Shown in pieces: positions 18,172 to 26,678 of a stretch of DNA of 64,000 bases. Under the pieces are notes generated by a model. The model ran no database searches. It was given only the letters and a program-made list of their open reading frames with translations, and was not told where the DNA came from. The translations under genes and the position numbers were made by a program. Origin of the DNA: Streptomyces chrestomyceticus JCM 4735 (lineage in GTDB: Bacteria; Actinomycetota; Actinomycetes; Streptomycetales; Streptomycetaceae); assembly GCF_003865135.1 (NCBI RefSeq), contig NZ_BHZC01000001.1:4092001-4156000 (forward strand), written 5' to 3'. How positions within the stretch are numbered: position 1 is the stretch's first letter; every line of letters begins with the position of its first letter.

Positions 18172-19452
18172 ATGCACGACACCGCCCGGTTCGAGAAGAT
18201 CAATCCGTATGCGGACCTGGCCGCCCTGGCCGACCCCGAGCCGGAACCCGGCGCGGACGGGACGACCGGCTCCGCGCCCCTCACCCGGCGTACGTACCTC
18301 AACGAGCGCGACGACAGCGACGACCCGCTGGGCCTGGGCCTGCGCTCCGACGAGGACGACCCGCACGCCTGGAAACCGCCGAACCACCGCGGCCGCAAGC
18401 GCGGCATCCGCCGGTTCGCGGCCGTGTCGAGGACGGCGAAGCTGCTGATCGCGGTGCTGGTGTGTGTGGCGTTCCTGGCGCTGTCGGACCGGTTCGCCGT
18501 GCTGTACGCGCAGCACAAGGCCGAGGAGCAGCTCAAGAACGCGCTCCACCTGAACGCCAACCCGGAAGTCGACATCAAGGGCTTCCCCTTCCTGACGCAG
18601 GTGCTCGGCAAGCGGCTCGACCAGGTGGACGTCACCGTGCCCGACCTGGCGGCCGACCGGGTGTCGCTGGCCAAGGTCGAGGCGAGCGCGAAGGACGTAC
18701 GGCTCGACGGCGACCTGCCCGCCTCCCTCACCGGCGCCACGGTCGGCACCATGAACGGCACCGTGCTGCTGTCGTTCGACGACATGAACCGGGAACTGGG
18801 CGCCTCCCAGGTGCGGTTCAGCGAGCTGGGCCCCAACACCGTACGGGCGGTCGGGCAGCTTCCCATCGCCGGGCACGAACTGCGCGTACGGGCGGAGGCG
18901 CACATCAAGCAGGCCGGGGACCGCGGGATCTCCACCGACATCAGCAAGATGCGCCTGGACATCGCCGACGTGGCCGTCTACCGGCCCGGCACCGGCAAGG
19001 AGGAGGGGCTGCGGCTGACCCGCAAGGCCGCGGCCGAGGTGAGCCGGCAGGCCGCCAAGGTGAAGTCGCTGCTGGGCGTCCCGGCCATCGCGGAGCGCCT
19101 GGGCATTCCGCAGCAGGCCATCGACGACGCGCTGCGCAACGAGAAGAAGCTGCACGAGCTGACCGGCGCGCCGCGCTTCATCGAGCAGTTGATGCAGGTC
19201 AACCTGGTCGATGTGGTGGTGGACCACCCGTGGCTGCTCCAGAAGATCGGCATCGACCCGAAGATCCTGGGCGCGCTGTCCGGGCTGACCAAGCCGCAGC
19301 TTGCCGACCGGCTGTCGCTGTCCTTCCGGCTGCCCGACACGCCCGGTGACGTGCGGCTGCGGGACATCTCCGTGGAGAAGGACGGCATCCGTGTGCGGAT
19401 CGCCGGATCCGGACTGCCGATCGGCAGCGCCGCGAAGGGCAAGGGGAAGTAG
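18172..19452 (+). CDS. DUF2993 (LmeA-like) membrane-anchored protein
   Basis: A protein of about 426 residues with an acidic cytoplasmic N-terminus, a basic stretch (RGRKRGIRRFAAVSRTAK) and one membrane helix LLIAVLVCVAFLALSD near residue 100. The outer part is DUF2993: DIKGFPFLTQVLGKRLDQVDVTVPDL, the family signature. Mycobacterial LmeA of this family acts on cell-envelope lipomannan; for Streptomyces the role is unknown. MHDTARF at 18172 is preferred, with ATG 18109 and 18025 possible. A paralogue lies at 32.9-33.6 kb. A hairpin at 19464-19487 follows. Confidence 0.82.
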   Translation: MHDTARFEKINPYADLAALADPEPEPGADGTTGSAPLTRRTYLNERDDSDDPLGLGLRSDEDDPHAWKPPNHRGRKRGIRRFAAVSRTAKLLIAVLVCVAFLALSDRFAVLYAQHKAEEQLKNALHLNANPEVDIKGFPFLTQVLGKRLDQVDVTVPDLAADRVSLAKVEASAKDVRLDGDLPASLTGATVGTMNGTVLLSFDDMNRELGASQVRFSELGPNTVRAVGQLPIAGHELRVRAEAHIKQAGDRGISTDISKMRLDIADVAVYRPGTGKEEGLRLTRKAAAEVSRQAAKVKSLLGVPAIAERLGIPQQAIDDALRNEKKLHELTGAPRFIEQLMQVNLVDVVVDHPWLLQKIGIDPKILGALSGLTKPQLADRLSLSFRLPDTPGDVRLRDISVEKDGIRVRIAGSGLPIGSAAKGKGK

Positions 19453-19463
19453 GCAGGCGCACG

Positions 19464-19487
19464 GGGCCGGGCGGGTTCGCCCGGCCC
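19464..19487. terminator. Bidirectional terminator between DUF2993 and histidine kinase genes
   Basis: Perfect arms GGGCCGGGCG 19464-19473 and CGCCCGGCCC 19478-19487 around a GGTT loop, between convergent genes. Confidence 0.7.
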
Positions 19488-19509
19488 GGCCCCGCGGCTC
19501 CCCCGCTCC

Positions 19510-20994
19510 TCAGGACCCCGGCAGATCCGGCGGCGGAGTCCCCGCCCCCGGCAGGCTCAGTACCGCCTCCGTGCCGCCGCCCGGCGCCGCCCGCAGTTCG
19601 ACGGTGCCGCCCGCCTGGTAGGCCGTACGGGCCACGATCGACAGGCCGAGGCCGCTGCCCGGCAGGCTGCGGGCGGACGGCGAGCGCCAGAAGCGTTCGA
19701 ACACGTGCGGCAGTTCCTCTTCCGGGATGCCGGGGCCGTGGTCGCGTACCCGCAGCTCGCCCTTGTGCAGCGCGACCTCGACGGCGCCGTCCGCCGCGCT
19801 GAACTTGACCGCGTTGTCCAGCAGGTTGACCACCGCGCGCTCCAGGGCCGCCGGTTCGCCCCGTACGTACCAGGGGTCCACCTCGGCGGTGATGTCCAGG
19901 GAGGGGCCGCGCAGCCGGGCGCGGCGCAGGGCGGAGTCCACGATGTCGTGCAGCGCGGCGACCGGTACGGAGGCTCCGCCGCCCGGTGCGGCGTCCGGTG
20001 TGCGGGAGAGTTCCTGGAGGTCGCCGATGAGCGCGGCCAGTTCGCCCATCTGGGCCTTCACCGAGGTCAGCAGTGCCTGTTTGTCCTCGGCGGGCAGTTG
20101 TCTGCCGGACTGTTCGCTGCGTACCAGCAGGTCGATGTTGGTGCGCAGCGAGGTGAGCGGCGTCCGCAGTTCGTGTCCGGCGTCCGCGATCAACTGCTGC
20201 TGGAGGTCGCGGGAGGAGGCCAGCGCGGCGGTCATGGAGTTGAAGGAGCGCGAGAGGCGGGCGATCTCGTCCTCGCCCTCGGCGGGGATGCGGATCGTCA
20301 AGTCCTCCGTACGGGCGACATGTTCGACGGCTTCGGTGAGCCGGTCCACGGGTTTGAGGCCGGTCCGGGCCACCCACAGGCCCGCGGTGGCGGCGCCGAG
20401 GACGCCGACGCCGGTTACGATCAGCAGGATCAGGGCGAGCTGGTTGAGGGGGCCGGTGACCGGGTCCATGGGGGTCGCGACGGAGATCGCGACCTGCGGG
20501 CCGAACCGGTCGGTCAGCGGGCCTCCGTAGGGGCGGGTGAGGACCCGCATCTCCGTGCCGTCGTCGGTCCGGGTGGTGTGGATCGACTGGTCGGACAGGC
20601 CCCTGGCCACCTCCACGTCCGACTTCTGCGCGGGGATGGCGGTCTTCGACCACGAGGTGCAGACGTTGCCGTCGGGGGTCACGATCTGGATCGTGTAGTC
20701 GGTGGGCACCGCCAGCCAGACGTTGCCGGGCAGCGAGCCGGTGCACTTGTCGCCCAGGGCGTTCACGATGCTGGCCGGTACGGACTGCCTGGCCAGCGCG
20801 TCGTCCAGTTGCTCGGTCAGCCGGTCCCGGGTCACCACCCAGCAGGCGGCGGCCGAGGCGGCCACGGCCAGCGCGACGGCGACCGCGGTGAGCAGGGCCA
20901 GCCGGGAGCGGAGCGGCAGCATCCGGTAGCGGTGCACGACGCGCTGCTTCAGGCGCCGCCACGCCCCGCCGCCCTGGGCGGACGGGTGGCTCAT
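19510..20994 (-). CDS. Sensor histidine kinase (MprB-like)
   Basis: A 494-residue membrane kinase. TM1 [23 protein letters not shown] (about 32-54), an extracytoplasmic sensor of about 130 residues with two Cys, and TM2 [23 protein letters not shown] (about 186-208). A HAMP linker follows, then the H-box [13 protein letters not shown] (His near 275), N-box [12 protein letters not shown]1 [10 protein letters not shown] and G2 GSGLGLSIV. It overlaps the response regulator stop as ATGA, so both are made together. The nearby HtrA-type protease suggests envelope-stress sensing, like MprAB in mycobacteria. Confidence 0.93.
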   Translation of the reverse strand: MSHPSAQGGGAWRRLKQRVVHRYRMLPLRSRLALLTAVAVALAVAASAAACWVVTRDRLTEQLDDALARQSVPASIVNALGDKCTGSLPGNVWLAVPTDYTIQIVTPDGNVCTSWSKTAIPAQKSDVEVARGLSDQSIHTTRTDDGTEMRVLTRPYGGPLTDRFGPQVAISVATPMDPVTGPLNQLALILLIVTGVGVLGAATAGLWVARTGLKPVDRLTEAVEHVARTEDLTIRIPAEGEDEIARLSRSFNSMTAALASSRDLQQQLIADAGHELRTPLTSLRTNIDLLVRSEQSGRQLPAEDKQALLTSVKAQMGELAALIGDLQELSRTPDAAPGGGASVPVAALHDIVDSALRRARLRGPSLDITAEVDPWYVRGEPAALERAVVNLLDNAVKFSAADGAVEVALHKGELRVRDHGPGIPEEELPHVFERFWRSPSARSLPGSGLGLSIVARTAYQAGGTVELRAAPGGGTEAVLSLPGAGTPPPDLPGS

Positions 20995-21728
20995 TCGGCG
21001 CCGCCCTCGGAGCGCAGCACGTACCCGACGCCGCGCACCGTGTGCACCAGCCGCGGTTCGCCGCCCGCCTCCGTCTTGCGGCGCAGGTACATCACGTACA
21101 CGTCGAGGGAGTTGGAGGTCGGTTCGAAGTCGAAGCCCCAGACGGCCTTGAGGATCTGCTCACGGGTGAGCACCTGGCGCGGGTGCGCGAGGAACATCTC
21201 CAGCAGGGTGAACTCGGTACGGGTCAGCTCGACCTGCCGCCCGCCTCGGGTCACCTCCCGCGTCGCCAGGTCCATCCGCAGGTCGGCGAAGGTCAGCGCC
21301 TCCCCCTCGGCGGGCTGCACGCCGGCGGCCGCCGCGTATGAGCTGCGGCGCAGCAGCGCGCGGATACGGGCCAGGAGTTCGTCCAGTTCGAAGGGTTTGA
21401 CGAGGTAGTCGTCGGCGCCCGCGTCCAGGCCGGTGACCCGGTCGCCGACCGTGTCGCGGGCGGTCAGCATCAGGATCGGTACGGTCACGCCGCTTGCCCG
21501 CAGCCGCCGGGCGGCGGTCAGGCCGTCCATCCGGGGCATCAGCACGTCCAGCACGATGAGTTCGGGGTCGTAGGAGGCGACCTTCTCGACCGCGTCGAGT
21601 CCGTCGACGGCCTGCTCGGTCCCGTAGCCCTCGAAGGCGAGGGAGCGCTGCAGCGCCTCCCGGACGGCCGGCTCGTCGTCGACGATCAGGATGCGGGCGG
21701 GCTGGTCACCGTACTCGGCGGGACTCAT
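20991..21728 (-). CDS. OmpR-family response regulator
   Basis: A 245-residue DNA-binding regulator. Receiver domain with the acidic pair VDDE, phospho-acceptor Asp in [13 protein letters not shown] (about residue 62), Thr in LMLTARD and Lys in YLVKPFE. The C-terminal winged helix has [26 protein letters not shown] and [14 protein letters not shown], then [19 protein letters not shown] at 21728 is chosen for its GAGGT site; an open frame continues upstream but looks non-coding. It is the partner of the kinase at 19510-20994. Direct repeats before the htrA-like gene (23422-23450) are a candidate target. Confidence 0.94.
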   Translation of the reverse strand: MSPAEYGDQPARILIVDDEPAVREALQRSLAFEGYGTEQAVDGLDAVEKVASYDPELIVLDVLMPRMDGLTAARRLRASGVTVPILMLTARDTVGDRVTGLDAGADDYLVKPFELDELLARIRALLRRSSYAAAAGVQPAEGEALTFADLRMDLATREVTRGGRQVELTRTEFTLLEMFLAHPRQVLTREQILKAVWGFDFEPTSNSLDVYVMYLRRKTEAGGEPRLVHTVRGVGYVLRSEGGAE

Positions 21729-21898
21729 CGCTGTGACTACCTCGGGTGTGGGTGCGGGCGGCTGACCGGGGATTCCGCGGTCCAGCATGTCAGCCTCGCA
21801 CGCCGGCGGCCGGGGTGCGTCGCGCGGCACGGTCTCGTCGGTGGTCCGCACGGCGCCCGGTGCGCGGGGGACGGCGCCGGGGTGTGCGGGCGCGCCGG

Positions 21899-22201
21899 TC
21901 ATCTCCGGGCGGCGGCCCGGGACGGCCGGGCCGTTCCCGCCGCGGTGCCCCGCTGGGGGCGCGGCCGGGCGGCGGGCGCCGCGACCTCGGCGGGGCGCCC
22001 GGTGCGGGCCGGCCGCACCCGGGCGTCGGCCTCGGCCAGGTCGCGGGCCAGGTCCAGGTCGGCGGGGCCGGTACGGGCGGCCGCGCCGTGGTCGACGGTC
22101 AGCACGCCCGCGCTGTGCCGCTTCTCGCCCGCGCTCCAGGCGATGACGGCGGCGACGGCACGGCGGGCGCGGTGCACCGGGACGGTGATCTTGCTGGCCA
22201 T
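21899..22201 (-). CDS. Small Ala/Arg-rich hypothetical protein
   Basis: A 100-residue frame starting [23 protein letters not shown] with GAGAGG upstream of the ATG. The C-terminal half is low-complexity Ala-Arg-Pro. No domain is recognised. It sits between the response regulator and the HtrA-like protease, both on the minus strand, and may be cotranscribed with the protease. The low-complexity tail is weak evidence for a real protein; the first 50 residues look more credible. Confidence 0.45.
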   Translation of the reverse strand: MASKITVPVHRARRAVAAVIAWSAGEKRHSAGVLTVDHGAAARTGPADLDLARDLAEADARVRPARTGRPAEVAAPAARPRPQRGTAAGTARPSRAAARR

Positions 22202-22257
22202 GGGGGTCCTCTCGTGCGTGCGGTTCGGGGCGGGGGAAGGGGGAGGGGTCCGCCGGC

Positions 22258-23397
22258 TCAGCTCTTGCTGCTGCCGCCCGCCCGCAGGTTGGCGAGGTCC
22301 GCCTTGACGGTGTTGATCGGGATGGCGAAGCCGAGGCCGACGCTCCCCGCCGAGCTGCTGCCCTGGGCGGAACTCGGCGAGTACATGGCCGAGTTGATGC
22401 CGATGACCTGGCCCTTCATGTCGATCAGCGCGCCGCCGGAGTTGCCGGGGTTGAGCGCCGCGTCGGTCTGGATGGCCTTGTACGTGGTCTTCGACTGACC
22501 GGTGTCGCCGTTGTACTGGTTGCCGCCGAACTCGAACGGCCAGCCGGGGCCGCCCTGCTGCTCCTGCTGCTGCCGGCCCTCGTCCTTGGGGACGGTCACG
22601 TCGCGCTTGAGGGCGGAGACGATGCCGCTGGTGACGGAGCCGGTGAGCCCTTCGGGGGAGCCGATGGCCACGACCTCGTCGCCGACCGCCAGGTTGTCGG
22701 AGTTGCCCAGCGAGGCGGTGGTGAGGTTCTTGGCGCCCTTGACCTTGATCAGGGCCAGGTCCTTGTCCGGGTCGGTGCCCACCACGTCGGCCTGCTTCTT
22801 GGTGCCGTCGCTGAAGGTGACCTCGACCGAGGAGGCGCCGGCCACCACGTGGTTGTTGGTGACGATCTCGCCGTCCGGGGTGATGACCACGCCGGAGCCG
22901 GTGGACTCGCCGCTCGCCGTCCGCGCCTTGATCTCGACTATCGCGGGGGTGACGGCCTTGGCCACCGCGGAAACGCTTCCGCTGCTCTTGGCGGAGCCCG
23001 CGTTGACGGCCGGGGTGGTGGTACTGGCCTGCGGCCGGTCCGTGGCGCTGCCGATGAGGGCGGCGCTGCCGCCGCCGATCAGACCGGAGGCGAGCGCCAC
23101 GGCCGCGATCAGCGCGACGGGGCGGCGGGCCCGGCGGCGCGGCGCGGGGGCACCGGTGCCGGTGTCGTCCGGACCGCCCGGCCCGCCCGAGTCGCCCGAG
23201 CCGCCGAAACCGGCGGTGCCGCCGGGGGCTCCGGGGCCCGCGGGGGCGCCGTCCGCCGGCTGCGGTGCGGCATACGGCGGGTGGGGCGGCGGGGGCGGGT
23301 AGCCCGTCCCGCTCGTCCCGCCCTGCGCCTGCGGCCCGTGGGCGTAACCCTGGTACTGAGGAGTCTCGTCGCCGCTGCGGCGGTAGGTTTCGGTCAT
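22258..23397 (-). CDS. HtrA/DegP-type membrane-anchored serine protease without PDZ
   Basis: A 379-residue protease. Residues 1-92 are a Gly-Pro-rich cytoplasmic tail ending in RRRARR; TM at about 93-115 ([24 protein letters not shown]). The trypsin-like domain has catalytic His183 in TNNHVVAG, Asp213 in [11 protein letters not shown] and Ser320 in NPGNSGGAL. Translation ends soon after [15 protein letters not shown], so there is no PDZ domain, unlike classic DegP or mycobacterial PepD. It likely degrades or cuts misfolded proteins outside the membrane. Three TGAGAAC-type direct repeats lie 25-53 bases upstream of the start, a probable response-regulator site. Confidence 0.92.
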   Translation of the reverse strand: MTETYRRSGDETPQYQGYAHGPQAQGGTSGTGYPPPPPHPPYAAPQPADGAPAGPGAPGGTAGFGGSGDSGGPGGPDDTGTGAPAPRRRARRPVALIAAVALASGLIGGGSAALIGSATDRPQASTTTPAVNAGSAKSSGSVSAVAKAVTPAIVEIKARTASGESTGSGVVITPDGEIVTNNHVVAGASSVEVTFSDGTKKQADVVGTDPDKDLALIKVKGAKNLTTASLGNSDNLAVGDEVVAIGSPEGLTGSVTSGIVSALKRDVTVPKDEGRQQQEQQGGPGWPFEFGGNQYNGDTGQSKTTYKAIQTDAALNPGNSGGALIDMKGQVIGINSAMYSPSSAQGSSSAGSVGLGFAIPINTVKADLANLRAGGSSKS

Positions 23398-23421
23398 GTA
23401 CCCGACTGTGCGAGCTGACCA

Positions 23422-23450
23422 TGAGAACCGTCTGAGAACGCCCTGAGAGG
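23422..23450. promoter_or_regulatory. Direct repeats upstream of the htrA-like gene (response-regulator box)
   Basis: TGAGAAC at 23422-23428, TGAGAAC at 23433-23439 and TGAGAGG at 23444-23450, spaced exactly 11 bases, one helical turn. On the minus strand, the coding strand of the protease, they read as TTCTCA-type repeats. OmpR-family regulators bind such head-to-tail repeats, and MprA boxes of mycobacteria have a similar TCTCA core. Confidence 0.5.
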
Positions 23451-23485
23451 CCCGACAGAAGTAGGTATGCCCGGTGTAAGGAAGA

Positions 23486-24556
23486 TCAGCTACGGGCGGC
23501 GCGCTCGGCGGCCGGCACCGCACCGGCGGCGGCCGGGCCGCAGCCGCACGAACCCCGGACCACCAGCCTGGCCGGGAACAGCCGCAGCCGCTCGCGCCGC
23601 GAACCGACCACCCGCAGGCCGTCGTCCAGCACCAGGTCGACCGCCGCCCGCGCCATCGCCTCCCGGTCGGAGGCGACCGTGGTCAGCGGCGGGTCGGTCA
23701 GCGCCGCTTCCTTGACGTCGTCGAATCCGGCCACGGCCAGTTCGCCCGGTACGTCGATGCGCAGCTCGCGGGCGGCCCGCAGGACGCCGATCGCCTGGTC
23801 GTCGGTGGCGCACATGATGGCCGGCGGCCGGTTCGGGCCCGACAGCAGGTCCAGGGCGACCTGGTAGGCGTCGTAACGGTTGTACGGCGCGTGGAAATAA
23901 CGCCCTTCGAGCGACTTTCCGGACTCCTCCATCGCCCGGCGCCAGCCCTCCAGGTGATCGGTCACCGGGTCGCCGGACTTCGGGGTCTCCTCCGTGCCGC
24001 CGAGGAAGGCGACGTACGGATGGCCGTGCTCCAGCAGGTGCCGGGTCGCCAGTTGCGCGCCGCCGACGTCGTCCGTCATCACGGCCACGTCGTCGATGGC
24101 GTCCGGCCGCCGGTGCAGCAGCACCACCCGGGCGTCCCAGGCGTCGATCTCGGCCGCCGCGTGCTCGCTGGGCCCCTGGCTGATCAGGATCAGCCCGGCC
24201 ACCCGCATCCCCAAAAAGGCGCGCAAATAGTGCACTTCGCGCTCGTCGAGATAGTCGGCGTTGCCGACCAGGACCATCTTTCCGCGCTCGGCGGCAGCCT
24301 GCTCGACGGCGTGCGCCATCTCCGCGAAGAACGGCTGCCGGGTGTCCGGCACGATCAGTCCTATGAGGTCCGTGCGCCGGGACGCCATCGCCTGGGCGAC
24401 CCGGTCCGGGCGGTACCCCAGCTCCTTGATCGCGGCGAGCACCCGCTCACGCGTGGCCGGGGCGACCGGCCTCGGTCCGTTGTTGATGACGTAACTCACC
24501 ACGGCGGTCGAGGTACCCGCCAGTTTTGCCACATCATCCCGCGTCACCTTGGCCAC
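23486..24556 (-). CDS. LacI-family transcriptional regulator
   Basis: A 356-residue repressor. The N-terminal helix-turn-helix and hinge read [20 protein letters not shown], then [19 protein letters not shown] and [18 protein letters not shown]. The periplasmic-binding-like sensor domain follows, with [15 protein letters not shown] and [20 protein letters not shown]. The hinge AQAMASRRT keeps the small residues needed for minor-groove binding. The ligand is unknown but probably a sugar or related metabolite. It lies between the htrA-like gene and glnR, all on the minus strand, with 24 bases to glnR, so partial readthrough from glnR is possible. Confidence 0.92.
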   Translation of the reverse strand: MAKVTRDDVAKLAGTSTAVVSYVINNGPRPVAPATRERVLAAIKELGYRPDRVAQAMASRRTDLIGLIVPDTRQPFFAEMAHAVEQAAAERGKMVLVGNADYLDEREVHYLRAFLGMRVAGLILISQGPSEHAAAEIDAWDARVVLLHRRPDAIDDVAVMTDDVGGAQLATRHLLEHGHPYVAFLGGTEETPKSGDPVTDHLEGWRRAMEESGKSLEGRYFHAPYNRYDAYQVALDLLSGPNRPPAIMCATDDQAIGVLRAARELRIDVPGELAVAGFDDVKEAALTDPPLTTVASDREAMARAAVDLVLDDGLRVVGSRRERLRLFPARLVVRGSCGCGPAAAGAVPAAERAARS

Positions 24557-24580
24557 GCGCGGCAGTCTACGCGGGTGGCC

Positions 24581-25420
24581 TCAGCTCTTGGCAGGCCGAG
24601 CCACGGCGGCTTCCCTCCCGGCACCGGCGTGCGAGGGCGCGGAACGGCGCACGCCCGCGCCCGCGCCGTCCTCCGGGCCGTCGCCGTTCGCCGCCGCCCG
24701 GCCGCCGCGCTTGCCCTGCGGCTCCTTGTCCTCCGCCGCGCGCTCGGGCTTCTCCGGCGTGACGAAGCGGTAGCCGACGTTGCGTACGGTACCGATCAGC
24801 GACTCGTGCTCGGGGCCCAGCTTCGCCCGCAGCCGCCGGACGTGCACGTCCACGGTGCGGGTGCCGCCGAAGTAGTCGTAGCCCCAGACCTCTTGGAGCA
24901 ACTGGGCGCGGGTGAAGACCCGGCCCGGGTGCTGCGCCAGGTACTTGAGCAGCTCGAACTCCTTGAAAGTCAGGTCCAGGACCCGGCCCTTGAGCTTGGC
25001 GCTGTAGGTCGCCTCGTCCACCGACAGGTCGCCGTTGCGGATCTCCATCGGGCTGTCGTCGACGGTGATCTGCTGGCGCCCCATGGCCAGCCGCAGCCGG
25101 GCCTCGACCTCGGCCGGGCCCGCGGTGTCGAGCAGGACGTCGTCGATGCCCCAGTCCGCGGTGACGGCGGCCAGGCCGCCCTCGGTCACCACCAGCACGA
25201 GGGGACAGCCGGGTCCGGTGGACCGCAGCAACTGGCACAGCGACCGTACGTGCGGCAGGTCGCGCCGCCCGTCGATCAGTATGACGTCGGCCCCGGGGGT
25301 GTCCACCAGGGCCGGGCCCTCGGCCGGGGCGACCCGCACGCTGTGCAGCAGCAGGCCGAGCGCGGGGAGCACCTCCGTCGAGGGCTGGAGGGCGTTGGTC
25401 AGGAGCAGCAGCGAGCTCAT
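24581..25420 (-). CDS. glnR: GlnR, global nitrogen response regulator
   Basis: A 279-residue OmpR-like regulator. GlnR controls nitrogen genes of streptomycetes such as glnA, glnII and amtB. The receiver domain is atypical: Asp50 is kept (ILIDGRRDL), but the acidic pair and the Thr/Lys switch are missing, as known for GlnR, which works as a phosphorylation-independent dimer. The winged helix shows [40 protein letters not shown] and [14 protein letters not shown], then [11 protein letters not shown]. The last 50 or so residues are a low-complexity tail. Sequence and gene order match the SCO4159 locus. A hairpin in its leader (25659-25690) may affect expression. Confidence 0.95.
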   Translation of the reverse strand: MSSLLLLTNALQPSTEVLPALGLLLHSVRVAPAEGPALVDTPGADVILIDGRRDLPHVRSLCQLLRSTGPGCPLVLVVTEGGLAAVTADWGIDDVLLDTAGPAEVEARLRLAMGRQQITVDDSPMEIRNGDLSVDEATYSAKLKGRVLDLTFKEFELLKYLAQHPGRVFTRAQLLQEVWGYDYFGGTRTVDVHVRRLRAKLGPEHESLIGTVRNVGYRFVTPEKPERAAEDKEPQGKRGGRAAANGDGPEDGAGAGVRRSAPSHAGAGREAAVARPAKS

Positions 25421-25658
25421 CGCCGATCACCCGCCCGGGTCCCGGCCGGCCGTTTACTGCCCTTTGTGTCCTGCACGCTTCGCTCGCCCATTACGTCTGG
25501 TTCCTCCTCGGTCCCTGCGAACGGGGCCCCTCCCATGCCCGCTCCTGGCCATGGGGGCGTATGCGGCACTGCTTCGTACGGATGGCTCCCGGGCCCCGTT
25601 CAGGGCCCTGTGGAGCGCCGGTGTGCTCATCCGCGCGTGAACGTGGGTGAAAGCACAA

Positions 25659-25690
25659 AAGGACCCGGGGGCAACGCTGCCCGGATCCTT
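25659..25690 (-). terminator. Terminator-like hairpin in the glnR leader / divergent region
   Basis: Arms AAGGACCCGGG 25659-25669 and CCCGGATCCTT 25680-25690 pair with one mismatch around a 10-base loop. On the minus strand the stem is followed by TTTTGTG, an intrinsic-terminator look unusual in this genome. It lies 240 bases upstream of glnR, so it could be an attenuator or could stop antisense transcription from the plus-strand hydrolase. Confidence 0.4.
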
Positions 25691-25712
25691 CTTGCCCAGC
25701 AGAATAGCCCAC

Positions 25713-26570
25713 ATGACTTCCGGACCCGAGGCGGATTTTGCGCGATCTTGTGTTCCGTCGATCACTTCGAGTGGCCGGCGCACGTCGTTGTTGACGGCGG
25801 ACGGGGTCCGGATCGACGCCGTCCACACGCCTCGGAGCGCCCCCTCGGACACCCCTGCGGACGGCCTGGCCGTCGTCCTCGCGCACGGCTTCACCGGGGC
25901 CCTGGAGCGGCCCGCGCTGCGCCGGGCGGCCGCGGTCTTCGCCCAGCGTGCGGGCGTGATCACGTTCTCCTTCCGCGGCCACGGGCGGTCCGGCGGGCGC
26001 TCCACGGTCGGCGACCGCGAGGTGCTGGACCTGGCCGCGGCGGTGGGCTGGGCGCGCGCCCTGGGCTACCGCCGGGTCGCGACCGTGGGCTTCTCCATGG
26101 GCGGCTCGGTCGTGCTGCGGCACGCCGCGCTCTACGGAGGGGCGCGCGAGGGGCGCACGGATGCGCATACCGACACGGTGGTGTCGGTGAGTGCTCCCGC
26201 GCGGTGGTTCTACCGGGGTACGGCCTCGATGCGCAGGCTGCACTGGGTGGTGACGCGGCCCACGGGGCGCCTGGTGTCGCGTCTGGGGCTGCGCACCCGT
26301 ATCCACCCGGAGGACTGGGACCCCGTACCGCTCTCCCCCGTGGCAGCCGTCCCCCGGATCGCACCCACCCCGCTGCTCGTCGTGCACGGCGACCGGGACC
26401 CGTACTTCCCGCTGGACCACCCCCGGATGCTCGCCGCGGCCGCCGACCCGGAGACCAGCGCGCTGTGGCTGGAGCCCGGCTTCGGCCACGCGGAGAACGC
26501 GGCGCCCCGGGAACTCCTCGAACGGATCGCGGCGTGGGCCGCCGAACGGGTGACGGAACAGGCGGCGTGA
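25713..26570 (+). CDS. Alpha/beta hydrolase
   Basis: A 285-residue hydrolase. VVLAHGFTGALERPALR (oxyanion region, about residues 54-70), FSFRGHGRSGG, the nucleophile elbow TVGFSMGGSVVLRHAAL (Ser near 118), acid Asp in VVHGDRDPYFPL and His in EPGFGHAENAAP. This is the serine aminopeptidase S33/peptidyl-lipase-like branch; substrate unknown. ATG 25713 is taken; a GTG 22 codons upstream is in frame but would include the hairpin at 25659-25690. It is divergent from glnR and ends at a large double stem-loop. Confidence 0.85.
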   Translation: MTSGPEADFARSCVPSITSSGRRTSLLTADGVRIDAVHTPRSAPSDTPADGLAVVLAHGFTGALERPALRRAAAVFAQRAGVITFSFRGHGRSGGRSTVGDREVLDLAAAVGWARALGYRRVATVGFSMGGSVVLRHAALYGGAREGRTDAHTDTVVSVSAPARWFYRGTASMRRLHWVVTRPTGRLVSRLGLRTRIHPEDWDPVPLSPVAAVPRIAPTPLLVVHGDRDPYFPLDHPRMLAAAADPETSALWLEPGFGHAENAAPRELLERIAAWAAERVTEQAA

Positions 26571-26577
26571 GCACGGC

Positions 26578-26659
26578 GGCGGCCCGTACCGGGAGAGGTA
26601 CGGGCCGCCGTCAGGTGTACGTACGGGCCGCCGGCAGGTACGTACACCTGACGGCGGCC
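26578..26659. terminator. Two overlapping, mutually exclusive hairpins between convergent genes
   Basis: Hairpin 1: 13-base arms 26578-26590 and 26597-26609 with a six-base GGGAGA loop. Hairpin 2: perfect 22-base arms 26603-26624 and 26638-26659 with a 13-base loop. They share 26603-26609, so only one can fully form. The element separates the plus-strand hydrolase from the minus-strand ABC exporter and likely stops transcription from both sides. Confidence 0.8.
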
Positions 26660-26678
26660 GGTCCTCAGCCGCGGGCGC

